From Aliivibrio fischeri (GTDB taxonomy: Bacteria; Pseudomonadota; Gammaproteobacteria; Enterobacterales; Vibrionaceae): a stretch of 64,000 nt of DNA. Within the stretch, counting starts at the first letter, position 1, and the number at the start of each line of letters is the position of its first letter. The stretch lies in the NCBI GenBank assembly GCA_038993745.2, contig CP160630.1:806001-870000 (forward strand), given 5' to 3'. The notes under the pieces were generated by a model. That model had not been told where the DNA came from and made no database searches. It worked only from the letters and a program-made list of their open reading frames with translations. This document shows positions 19,721-29,100 of this stretch, piece by piece. The position numbers and the translations under genes were made by a program.

Positions 19721-21418
19721 CTAGCCTATTAATTCTGAAATTTTAATTTTTGTTTTCAAAACGGATAATTCGTATTCTGTTGTCCCTAAATCAGCACTTG
19801 CGCCGCGAATAATATCCACTTCTTCAACTTCTTTTGGCCAACCAGAAAAAGGGAGATTTAAGAAACCTTCATCGTCAGCTTTTGCTTGTCTGAAATAAAC
19901 TTTCTGTGACCATTCTTGCTCTTCATTTCTTAACATCATGAAATCATCAGGCTGGTCTGTTGTTCTGCAAATTCGGTAGCGTAATGTGATTTGATTTTTT
20001 GGTGGCATAACAGCGATTGCAGCAATATTGCTATCATTCTGCTCATTAATAATATGAGCCCCAAATGAACTACTTTTTGCTAAAGGAAGTGCATATATAT
20101 GTTCTCCTTCAAACGCTTGTTGCTGACTATAAACCGACATTTCATCAATAGACACTGCGATATTCGCATAATTAGCTTCTAGCGAACTTATTTCTGAATC
20201 GGATAATGAGGTTTGGCTGTAATACACATAACAATCAGCCTGAACTTCACCTAACAATTTATAAGGCAACCATACATGAGGCATTGGATAACTCATCGCT
20301 TGGCGTTCGTTAGAAGCACTGTTTTTTATTGGACTTTCAAAAGTAGTAAGAAGAATTTCATTGTGATCAAAGTCCACAAATTTCAATTCAACTTCTTCTG
20401 CAACTAAATTAAATACTCTTGATTGTTCACATACATCCAACTCACCTGAAAATACTTTTTGGCCTTCTTGATATAATTCAAATTTTTCAAAGGACATATT
20501 GGCTTCAGGGAAAAATTCAGATGCATTAATATTCACATGTCGTGTTGGCAGAGGTTCTTGTCTTTCATGCTGTATATCAAGATCACAAAAGTAACCATTG
20601 GAATCAATCGTAATTTCTCGCCATACTTTTCCATTCCAAATTACATAAAAATAACCAGTTTGATGTAAAGAATACTCTTCACCTAACTTCTTCATTGGTA
20701 CAACAGGCACCAATACCGTATCCCACTCATCCATTTCAGTCTCTTTATCAACAGGCTGAATATTTTCTGCAAGCAGAAGTTTTAATGGTTGTGGAGTACC
20801 ATTCATTGGAATAGTGAGATAAAGGTTTCTCAGCTCTGGTTCTAAATCTTTAAATGTCGCAATACTACGATGTGAAGCATGAATATCGGCTCTTGGTTTC
20901 GCTATTTTCTCTTTTTGCTCACCTGATTTAGCCAATAAAAGTGACGCCGCATTATTTGGCCACTGACCTGCAAACTCAATAGAAATCTTGTGTTCTGGCG
21001 ATGGCTCAACGGGTGTAAATAACAGATTACGAACCAAAGGCACATCATCAGTAACAGGTTTATAATTTGCTTTAACAAACTTAGCAGGTTGAGTTGTTTC
21101 AACTCTATCTATTTGCTTCTTCAGTTGTGGATATTGTGCAAGCTGGGTATCACTTACCCCCGTTTTTCTTATCGTTGTAGATACAGCGATCCACTCAGCT
21201 TTTGTTAACTTTTGGTTTAAAGAAAATAGCAGTGATTGTACGCTCTTACTTGCGGAGATAGACAAAGATTGGCGTAGTTGCACAGGTAATTGATTGATGA
21301 TGCTCTGTGAATTTTTCCCACGCGAAAGCAACCTAACGTATTCATCAGGCGTAAGGATATATTCAAGCTCTTTGTGTGATAAAGAAGAGCTGGGAATAAG
21401 CTTGCAGTTAAAATGCAT
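19721..21418 (-). CDS. MIX-motif-like T6SS-associated protein, module copy 1 (A1)
   Basis: The ATG at 21418 has GGAGA 8 bases upstream and matches the start of paralogue A2 (CKLIP...YILTP), giving 565 residues; an upstream ATG at 21442 is unlikely. There is no signal peptide. Around residues 230-262 the segment VLVPVVPMKK, then LHQTGYFYVIWNGKVWREI, resembles the MIX motif of T6SS effectors (shPxhh, then hRxGhhYhh), although the usual Arg is Gln. The conserved C-terminus ends WSQKVYFRQA...FSGWPKEV...ISELIG. A block IEFAGQWPNNAAS is shared with A2. It is the first gene of the A1-B1-C1 module, with a spacing of 4 bases to B1. It could be an effector, a carrier or a cytoplasmic partner of the giant C protein. 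Confidence 0.7.
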   Translation of the reverse strand: MHFNCKLIPSSSLSHKELEYILTPDEYVRLLSRGKNSQSIINQLPVQLRQSLSISASKSVQSLLFSLNQKLTKAEWIAVSTTIRKTGVSDTQLAQYPQLKKQIDRVETTQPAKFVKANYKPVTDDVPLVRNLLFTPVEPSPEHKISIEFAGQWPNNAASLLLAKSGEQKEKIAKPRADIHASHRSIATFKDLEPELRNLYLTIPMNGTPQPLKLLLAENIQPVDKETEMDEWDTVLVPVVPMKKLGEEYSLHQTGYFYVIWNGKVWREITIDSNGYFCDLDIQHERQEPLPTRHVNINASEFFPEANMSFEKFELYQEGQKVFSGELDVCEQSRVFNLVAEEVELKFVDFDHNEILLTTFESPIKNSASNERQAMSYPMPHVWLPYKLLGEVQADCYVYYSQTSLSDSEISSLEANYANIAVSIDEMSVYSQQQAFEGEHIYALPLAKSSSFGAHIINEQNDSNIAAIAVMPPKNQITLRYRICRTTDQPDDFMMLRNEEQEWSQKVYFRQAKADDEGFLNLPFSGWPKEVEEVDIIRGASADLGTTEYELSVLKTKIKISELIG

Positions 21419-22183
21419 GTAGGTCTCCACAACCATAAACAAAAATACAGTAATTGGTTGTAGTGATAATTAAGCTGATAAGGCTTAGGTATAACGATTT
21501 GGTGAGGCGATTTTACTTATTTTTCCTCTATCATTCAATTCACTCACACGAATTAATTCACATCCAATTAATCATATGAAATTTATGTGATCTTAAGTCA
21601 GGTATTCATCTATTTTTATTTTATATAAGCCAACGACAATAGACCGTAACAATACTTTATGTTTTGTTTATTCACACACTATGCTTTTAAATCTAATACC
21701 AACATATAAAAAACGTAATTTTGTTAACAAGCTCAAGACACCCTAGTTTAAAAATACAAATGATATGAAAAAATAAAACAAATAATTTACATAAAAATTA
21801 ATGGAAGCACTTACAACGCAATCAAAAGATAAGTTACCCTTATCATTTTTGAAATATAAGTTTACCAATCAGAATTAAAATAAACCCACCCATAGATTTG
21901 ACATTAAAAAATCACCTCTTTTAAAAAGTCAAAATAACAACAAAAAACTGACTTTTATGTCAAAAAAACAGACAACTAACATATTGCAGTCGCAATTCCA
22001 AGAATTACTTTCGAAGCAAGATCACACTTTGAAAAACTCTTGATATCCTTAAAAATTCTTCTGGTTAGAATGCTCGAAAATTCAATTCAGCTATTAATTT
22101 GATATTAATAAATGAATTTTGCGTGGTTCGATTCGAGGTTTTTGCCTAATTATAGTGGTTTAGGAATTAACCTTTTCGTAACA

Positions 22184-22211
22184 GAATGAACTCCTTTTAA
22201 ACGGTTCATTC
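22184..22211. repeat. 8-bp inverted repeat upstream of chitinase gene
   Basis: GAATGAAC (22184-22191) and GTTCATTC (22204-22211) form a perfect inverted repeat with a 12-base loop. It lies about 100 bases before the chitinase start and just before a possible leader ORF. It may be an operator or an mRNA hairpin. There is no T-run after it, so it is not a normal terminator. Confidence 0.5.
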
Positions 22212-22231
22212 AATCATAGGCAAGGAAGCGA

Positions 22232-22267
22232 ATGATGATGAAATCTATCCATCGCACACCTTTATAA
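22232..22267 (+). CDS. possible 11-residue leader peptide
   Basis: Three consecutive ATG codons follow a strong AAGGAAG ribosome site and open a frame for MMMKSIHRTPL, then TAA. It sits 46 bases before the chitinase GTG and just after the inverted repeat at 22184-22211. The ribosome site is better than that of the chitinase gene itself, suggesting translational coupling or attenuation. There is no homology evidence; it may be chance. Confidence 0.3.
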   Translation: MMMKSIHRTPL

Positions 22268-22313
22268 TTAATAAATTTATCTAGATAAGATAAATAAAAA
22301 AGAAGAAAAAGCA

Positions 22314-25300
22314 GTGATAAAATTAAATAAAATAACAGCCGCTATTACTAGCGTCATGTTCAGCGGATATTTATACGCCGCTGATGCAAGTGCAACTTCT
22401 AACATTGTTACTTTTGTTCCTGGTGAAACAAAAGTTCAAAATGGAGATATGGTTTCTTTCAATGGCGACTGTTTTATTGCTAAAAATAACCCAGGTGTTT
22501 GGGAATCTCCTACCGCGGATTCATGGTTTTGGGATGTTGCTGAATGTTCAGGTGAACCAAATCCAGGTCCGGGTCCAAATCCAGGACCAAACCCGACTCC
22601 AGATCCTGATTTAGGCGATATTATTCCGTTTATTCCAGGTAAAACTCAAGTTGAGAATGGCGATGTAGTTTCATACGAAAACCAATGTTTCATTGCTCAA
22701 AACAACCCAGGTGTTTGGGAAACACCAAGTGCAAGTTCTTGGTTCTGGACGCTAACAGAATGTTCTGACGAACCGGTAAATCCTGAGCCAGAAGTGACTG
22801 AACTGTCTATCCTTGCTCCAACGGCTGGACAAGTGTTAACCGCTAATGAAGCTATCTCAATCAATGCACATGTTGATGGTAACTTAGCTGCTAAAGTTGA
22901 ATTTTGGGCGAACAATACCAAGCTTTCTGAAAAAACAGTAAACCAAAACAACACTCAATACTCTCAAACTTGGACGCCAAGTGAAGAAGGTAATGCGACG
23001 ATTAACGTATTTGTTTTCGATAAAAATAACCAAAAGATCGAGCAAAAGTCAGTATCAGTTACTGTAAAAGCAGAAGTAACTGAAGATTTCGTTGCGCCTG
23101 TAGTTAAGTTTGTTACTCCAGCTAATGGTTCAACAATCAACGTTACTGAGAGCCTTTCAATTTCAGTGAATGCAACAGATGCTGATAACGATTTAGCGAC
23201 ACTGGTTGTTAAAGCAAACAACAAAGAAATCTGTTCATTTGACGCAGCAAATACAGACACATTTGCGTGTGACTGGCAACCAACTCAAGCTGGTAATGTA
23301 ACTCTGAATGCTATCGCTACTGATGCACAAGATCTTTCTTCTACAGCAACAGTAAAAATCACTGTTGAAGAAGATGTGGTAGAGCCACCAGTAGAGCCGC
23401 CTGTAACTCCAGGTGACTTATGTAAAGACTTTAATGTTTATCCTGATTGGACTCGTGGTGATCACGCAACAGGTGGTGACATTATGGTTCATGATAACAT
23501 CGCTTACTCAGCAATCTACTGGACTAAAACCATTCCAGGTAGTGATGACTCATGGGCTCTTCATCTAAATTGTGATGGTACTGAACCGGGCACTGCTCCG
23601 CTTCTTTCTCTACCAAACCCAATGGATCCAGTACGTCTAGAAGTTGCTGGCTGGCCAAATACATTAGTTGTTGCGAGCCCTGCTACTTCAGCACCAACGA
23701 CATTAACGATCCAAGCAAGTAACAGTGCTGATTTAGCTGATTTCGATAAACTAACAAGCACATTTGTATCTATCATTAATGCTGCTGCACAAGCGGGTTC
23801 AGCATCTATTATCATCAACTCTGATGTTCTTGATAAGGCGACTCGTGATAATGCGTTATCTTCAAGCAGTATTTCTGTTAAAGAAGCACTAACACAAGCG
23901 ATGGATATCACTGGTAATAAGATTGATATTGATGACATCAACGCTCTAAGCAATGATTTAAAAGGTTGGGCAAACGCTCATCACCTAATCATCTCTACTC
24001 TTGCGCCAGAAGCAAGCTACGGCTGGTCTCTAAGCATTGGTGACTTTGCTTTTGATACGCACTCAGGTAGACAATCTGTTTGGGATGAGGCGTCTAGTTT
24101 CTCTGCGGACTTACTGAATAAATTAGAGCTTTATAAAGCTGAACTAGCAACAAAAGCTGACTTTATTGCGTTCACAAAATCAAACACGACTGAAGCGTTA
24201 TCAAGTGACCAATGGCACAATGCTTTGGAATACGTTAAGCAAGTTTCTGATTACGTGAAAACACCGGTAATGCTAAACAACATCCCAACAGATCAAGCTT
24301 CTGCTTACTTCATGGGTGACAAGTCTAGCAAACCACAAATCCGTAAAGCAGCATTCAGCAACGTGTTCGCAATTCTGTTTGATAAAAACACGGCTGAACT
24401 AACAGCTAAAATTGAACGCTACCAAGATGCTAAAATGCCACTGTACTACGTTGGTAAAACAACAGAAAACGGCAAACTAACGGTTATTGATGAACTAAAT
24501 AATCAATTAGCAAATGCTGAAGACGCAATGAACAACACTGCATTCTTGTATGAAACGCCTCAATCACAATGGATTCCGTCTACGGTTTACAAGTGGGCAG
24601 ACTTCATGGAAGGCTTGAATGCAATGCATAACATTGGTGTTGCAGGTAACAAGTTCTGGCTATTAGATGAAAACGTTGATGATGCTACAAACATCAAATA
24701 TGCAAAAGTAGCGATTGCTGCGTTCCTAGCTCAAAGTATGCAAGAAACCATTCGTTACAATGCGTGTGATGAGAATAACTGGTCTGAAATCAAATACGGT
24801 GCTCCTGCTGATTACCCAATGTCTGCAAGCTGTGGTCAACTTGGTCAAAAATACGCAGATTACGGTGTTAACCCTATTTCAGGTTTAGATCACGCTTACT
24901 CTTGTCCTCGTGATGACAAAATGGAAGTAAGTGCCCTAACCCATGCGAAATGGTACGGTGCTCCAGCTCCTGTATTTGCTGCACCTGATGCTGTTCTTGA
25001 AGAGCGTGGTTTACTTGTAAACGGAAGTGTGGGTCGTTGGACAAACAACGGTCACTGTAATGATGTACCAACGGCTGTAGATACGTCTAAGCAAGTATGG
25101 GAACGTGATACATGTAAAACTTACGTTGATCAAAAAGCGGGTAGCTTTATTTGGGATGGCAGCAGCCAAGAAAGCGTTCAAGGTTGTGGCTGGTGGGGCC
25201 GTGGTGTAATTCAAACTACAGGTCGTCAAAACTTCGGTACACTTAACCACTACTTAGGCCGTTCACACGTTGATCCTGAGACAATTGGTAAAACAATTGA

Positions 25301-25673
25301 TGGTGTTGTTGTTGAAGCGCCACCAGAGAACCCGCTATACGCTGAACTGGATTTCTGTTCAAACCCAGGCTTAATTTGTAGCTCTGAAGAGAACAAAGAA
25401 ATCAAGTGGATTGCTGGTCTATTCTACTGGGTTACATCAGTACAAGCGTACCCTGATGAGTCTGGTCAATACGGTAACTGGAACTACCACAACGAGCTTA
25501 AGAAGTATGTTGATGGTGGTATGAAAGGTACTGAGTTTATCGATGATGTATCTGGTATCGTAAACCGTGGTTGTCCTGATTTAGTGTGTTCTACTGGTGA
25601 AGTACATAACGTTAAAGAACGTCGTGCTAACTTTAAACTGGTACTAGAGCAATTAGGCCTTAACCCACAATAA
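22314..25673 (+). CDS. multidomain secreted GH19 chitinase
   Basis: A GTG start preceded by an AAGAAGAAAAA purine run gives 1119 residues. A signal peptide ends near residue 22 (YLYAADA). Two chitin-binding modules of the CBM5/12 type follow (~28-80 and ~103-152; both contain NNPGVWE and a SSWFW/DSWFW core), joined by a Pro-Gly linker. Two Ig/cadherin-like beta domains (~157-252, ~262-350) and a third CBM5/12-like module (~368-420; PDWTRGDHATGGD, TIPGSDDSWAL) come next. Residues ~430-745 are an unassigned alpha/beta region. The C-terminal ~370 residues resemble GH19 chitinases: a candidate catalytic Glu in AQSMQETIR (~812) and WGRGVIQTTGRQNFG (~960). It should hydrolyse chitin outside the cell. 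It stands alone between the two A-B-C modules. Confidence 0.88.
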   Translation: MIKLNKITAAITSVMFSGYLYAADASATSNIVTFVPGETKVQNGDMVSFNGDCFIAKNNPGVWESPTADSWFWDVAECSGEPNPGPGPNPGPNPTPDPDLGDIIPFIPGKTQVENGDVVSYENQCFIAQNNPGVWETPSASSWFWTLTECSDEPVNPEPEVTELSILAPTAGQVLTANEAISINAHVDGNLAAKVEFWANNTKLSEKTVNQNNTQYSQTWTPSEEGNATINVFVFDKNNQKIEQKSVSVTVKAEVTEDFVAPVVKFVTPANGSTINVTESLSISVNATDADNDLATLVVKANNKEICSFDAANTDTFACDWQPTQAGNVTLNAIATDAQDLSSTATVKITVEEDVVEPPVEPPVTPGDLCKDFNVYPDWTRGDHATGGDIMVHDNIAYSAIYWTKTIPGSDDSWALHLNCDGTEPGTAPLLSLPNPMDPVRLEVAGWPNTLVVASPATSAPTTLTIQASNSADLADFDKLTSTFVSIINAAAQAGSASIIINSDVLDKATRDNALSSSSISVKEALTQAMDITGNKIDIDDINALSNDLKGWANAHHLIISTLAPEASYGWSLSIGDFAFDTHSGRQSVWDEASSFSADLLNKLELYKAELATKADFIAFTKSNTTEALSSDQWHNALEYVKQVSDYVKTPVMLNNIPTDQASAYFMGDKSSKPQIRKAAFSNVFAILFDKNTAELTAKIERYQDAKMPLYYVGKTTENGKLTVIDELNNQLANAEDAMNNTAFLYETPQSQWIPSTVYKWADFMEGLNAMHNIGVAGNKFWLLDENVDDATNIKYAKVAIAAFLAQSMQETIRYNACDENNWSEIKYGAPADYPMSASCGQLGQKYADYGVNPISGLDHAYSCPRDDKMEVSALTHAKWYGAPAPVFAAPDAVLEERGLLVNGSVGRWTNNGHCNDVPTAVDTSKQVWERDTCKTYVDQKAGSFIWDGSSQESVQGCGWWGRGVIQTTGRQNFGTLNHYLGRSHVDPETIGKTIDGVVVEAPPENPLYAELDFCSNPGLICSSEENKEIKWIAGLFYWVTSVQAYPDESGQYGNWNYHNELKKYVDGGMKGTEFIDDVSGIVNRGCPDLVCSTGEVHNVKERRANFKLVLEQLGLNPQ

Positions 25674-25722
25674 TTTGGTTAAGCTAACTAGGTAATTAAT
25701 TATCTAATACAGTTAAATGAAT

Positions 25723-25757
25723 AAGAACCCTGCTTTTCGAAGTGGGGTTCTTTTTTT
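25723..25757 (+). terminator. rho-independent terminator after chitinase gene
   Basis: AAGAACCC pairs with GGGTTCTT around a short loop (TGCTTTTCGAAGTG), followed by a run of T. It lies about 50 bases after the chitinase stop. Confidence 0.88.
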
Positions 25758-25903
25758 GTAATAAACAAAGTAAGAATGAAGTGGACAAATCAGAAGTGGT
25801 TTTATAAAAATGACAGATACGAAAAAACACGCAATAAAGCGTTTAATTTTAAATAATTGGGAGTTTAAAACTAGAACAATCTCTAAGAAGGGGAAGCAAG
25901 AGA

Positions 25904-25978
<75 letters not shown>

Positions 25979-26116
25979 ACATCGTTGGAACGAGATAGAT
26001 AATGCCATACTGAGCGCTGAGGTAAAGCACTTTTTTACACTTAACTAATTGATTGCATGATATTTAAGCATAATATGCAAATTTTAATCTCTTCACACCA
26101 TACGATAGGTATAAAT

Positions 26117-26173
26117 AGTAAGCACCGTCAGCCTATTTGTTGCTAGTTTATCTGAACGATGCTTACTTTTTTA
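26117..26173. terminator. hairpin downstream of C2 (possible terminator)
   Basis: AGTAAGCACCGT (26117-26128) and ACGATGCTTACT (26156-26167) form a 12-bp stem with one mismatch that can pair as G-U on the minus-strand transcript. The better T-run is on the plus strand, so its use as the terminator for the leftward C2 gene is uncertain. Confidence 0.45.
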
Positions 26174-26175
26174 CA

Positions 26176-29100
26176 TTACAAAAATTGCTTAGACTTTAAT
26201 TCAATGGCGGTCGGTTGTTTCTCTATCCATTTTTTTATTCGCTGTATGCGTTGTTTTTCATCTAACCCATCCCACTCACTAGCAATATCTCCACTGACTC
26301 CCTGTTTACCCTTAGCTCCAGGTTCCATCCATGGCATGGTTTGATCATTTAACTGACTATGATTCAATGTCGGCATGGCTAACTTTAATGTTTTACCATC
26401 TAAAGACACGCCAGATTCTGTATTAAGCTGCTTAAGCTCAGTTACGTTTAAATTAAACAAGTGCTCCTTACTTTGTACAATGTCACCAAATGGACGTAAC
26501 CCCGACGCATTAATCCCTGTTGGCGTCATATACTTAAGGTTAAAGCTGATCACATGCACTGCGTATGCTTTCTTCTTATCCAATGAAGAAGAGCTATTAT
26601 TTAATTCATGGATAGACAGATTTAAAAAGGTACTGATTTTATCAGTTAATGTCTCTTTACTTTCTTTATCTATTGAAAGATTCCAAGCACCATTATGACA
26701 AATCTCCCCAACATAATTGAGTGTTGATTGATAAATTGGCCCACCCACTTTTTTGACATTAGCGTTTTTATTCAAATAACTTTCAGTATAAGAGGACGAA
26801 TTTTCAGTATGATTACTCGCTTGGTGATAATGGTACGATGTTTTTTCTTCCTCTGACACATAACCTGCTGTTTGTAATTGCACCATGGCGTCTACGCTTT
26901 TCCAATCCACCTTTAAGGTTTCATATTCGTCTTTATGGCTCTCACCGCAAACCAATATATGCAATGTCTCTAATTCATCCGCTTTATCCCATGAAAAACC
27001 ACCTATTGTTTGCTTTTCATTCTTGGGTTTAGCTAAGTAGCATTTGTTTTTGTAATCAACTCCTACCGCTTGATAAAGTACTTTATCGATGACATTTATA
27101 GAAACGCTTTCACCAACAGTCTGTGAATAAGTAAACTCTTCAACCTCTAATAATCGTCCTTCAGAAATAAAGTTAAGGGTTTGTGTCGAACCACTACTGC
27201 TGTCTTCCAGTATGACTTTATGGCTATTTTCACTGCGCACACCAATGTGAATTTCATCATTATTATTCTCATCAAACAATATGGCTTGATGATGCTTACT
27301 GTTCGGTTTTTGCAATTGCAGTTCGTAACGCATATGTCTAAAACCACCACTAGATACATATTCTTCAAAAGCGCTCTCTTTCACATTCAGTATTTTTTGC
27401 AACCCTAGCCAATGTATAGCATACAAGGATTCAACTCGCAGCTTACTTACTATCGGTTTTAAACCATAAATTCGTTGGTTACCAAAATAATAGAAAGGTT
27501 CAAATTCAATCGCAGTTAACGCTTTTTCTTGACCAAATACAGCCTTTAATTTCTCATCTTGATAGGTAAAATCAGACAATGCCATTGGTTTAAATAATAC
27601 GCTGAATTTTGGCCCTTCAATATTTGCACCATCAACTCGTTGATAGCCTATTTCATAAGGGAATACAGATTTATCTTCGCCACTTAAAACAATTTGTATT
27701 TTTAAACGGTGGAATGGCGATAAGCGATTAATCTTAACTCTTTGATTTTCTTTCTTCCATTTTGAATACTCAACCCACTCTTTACCTTCTTGATCTGAGA
27801 CTAATACTCGTTGAAGAGCTATCTCATCTAAATCAATGGCTGGCGGTAATGGAGAAAAGTTTTGTGCAAATTCTTCAAATAAATTGTTTCTTTCTTTGTT
27901 TTCACTTGGTAGTTCATACAATAATCCCTGAACAGGAAATGCACGGCTAAACTTTCCGCTCACTGTTCCTTTATCTTGTGGCGCTTGATATTGCAGATAA
28001 TTGAATGCAGGAACCGGTGTAGGTAAGGTTTGATAATGTAGGGTGATATCTTGCTTCTGTTTCTGTTTGCACTGATTGATCCAATCGGTCCCTAAATCAT
28101 TACTTTTAATCGTATTGACTGACCATGAATCATTTTGCAGATACTTTTCGATATAGCCCTTAATATCGTATTTATCTAACGTTAAATTTAAATTTTCACC
28201 TGATTGCATCTTCTGGTTTTCACTATGAGCGTAAAGCAAAACCATCATCAATCCGTTAAAAGCCAGTGCTCGTAATTGATAACGCTTTAGTATTTCATTT
28301 TTAGTTTCATCTTTAGTTAAATACGCGGTTAAGCTCTCATAACTCGTGAGTTTTGTTTCTAACTTACTGTCCCACTGTCTTAACTGACTTAATAATTCCA
28401 TTTGTATTTTGGCTAAATCAGCAAGATCGTCTTTCGCCCCTTCTGTTTTGACAATGGTTTCATAAGCGTAATCAAAAAGCATTTCATCTAAGAAAGCCAA
28501 ACCAGATTGAACAATATTAGAACCTTCCTTTATTAATAACATACCTCTTGCTGCGGGCCCTATAACAGGAATAAAACAAGCAACTCCTACGAGTGATTCT
28601 AACAACGCAAGTTGGGCAGCTAATATTGCATCATCCTCTTTTTGCATTGCATTTAGCGTAATTAGACGAGAACGTTCTAGCACCCCTATTCCACTTCTAC
28701 TTGGTGCATACACAATATCAAGAACCTTTAAGTAAGCTTTTATCTTTACTCTGCGGTTTACTTTTAATTTAAGATTATCTGATGAAACTTCTCGTCCTGT
28801 GGCCTCTACTAATGGCTGAGTTTCACCAAAGGCAATCACCGTTATTTTTTCTTGAAGTTTTTTAGGGAATAGATCAGCAACATTTTGTGCCCGTTGCTGC
28901 GATAAATTCATATTATATTGATTGGTGCCGACCTGACAGGTGTGGCCTTCAATAACGATATGAACATCAGGTTGCTTCTCTAAGAAAGAGACAATATCTG
29001 CAATACCTTGACGAACCATTGATGTATCTGCGGTTTTCTTATCAAACTCAAAAACCACTTCAATCCCAGAGCCGTAGTCGTCATTAAACAAGGTCTTATT

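Larger units (their letters stand above)
21443..22313. other. long AT-rich intergenic region upstream of the chitinase gene
   Basis: This stretch of about 870 bases separates A1 and the chitinase gene, which diverge. I see no normal-sized gene. It holds an 8-bp perfect inverted repeat (22184-22211) and a possible 11-codon leader ORF (22232-22267) in the last 130 bases before the chitinase start. The rest is AT-rich with several short direct and inverted repeats and presumably the divergent promoters. Confidence 0.5.
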
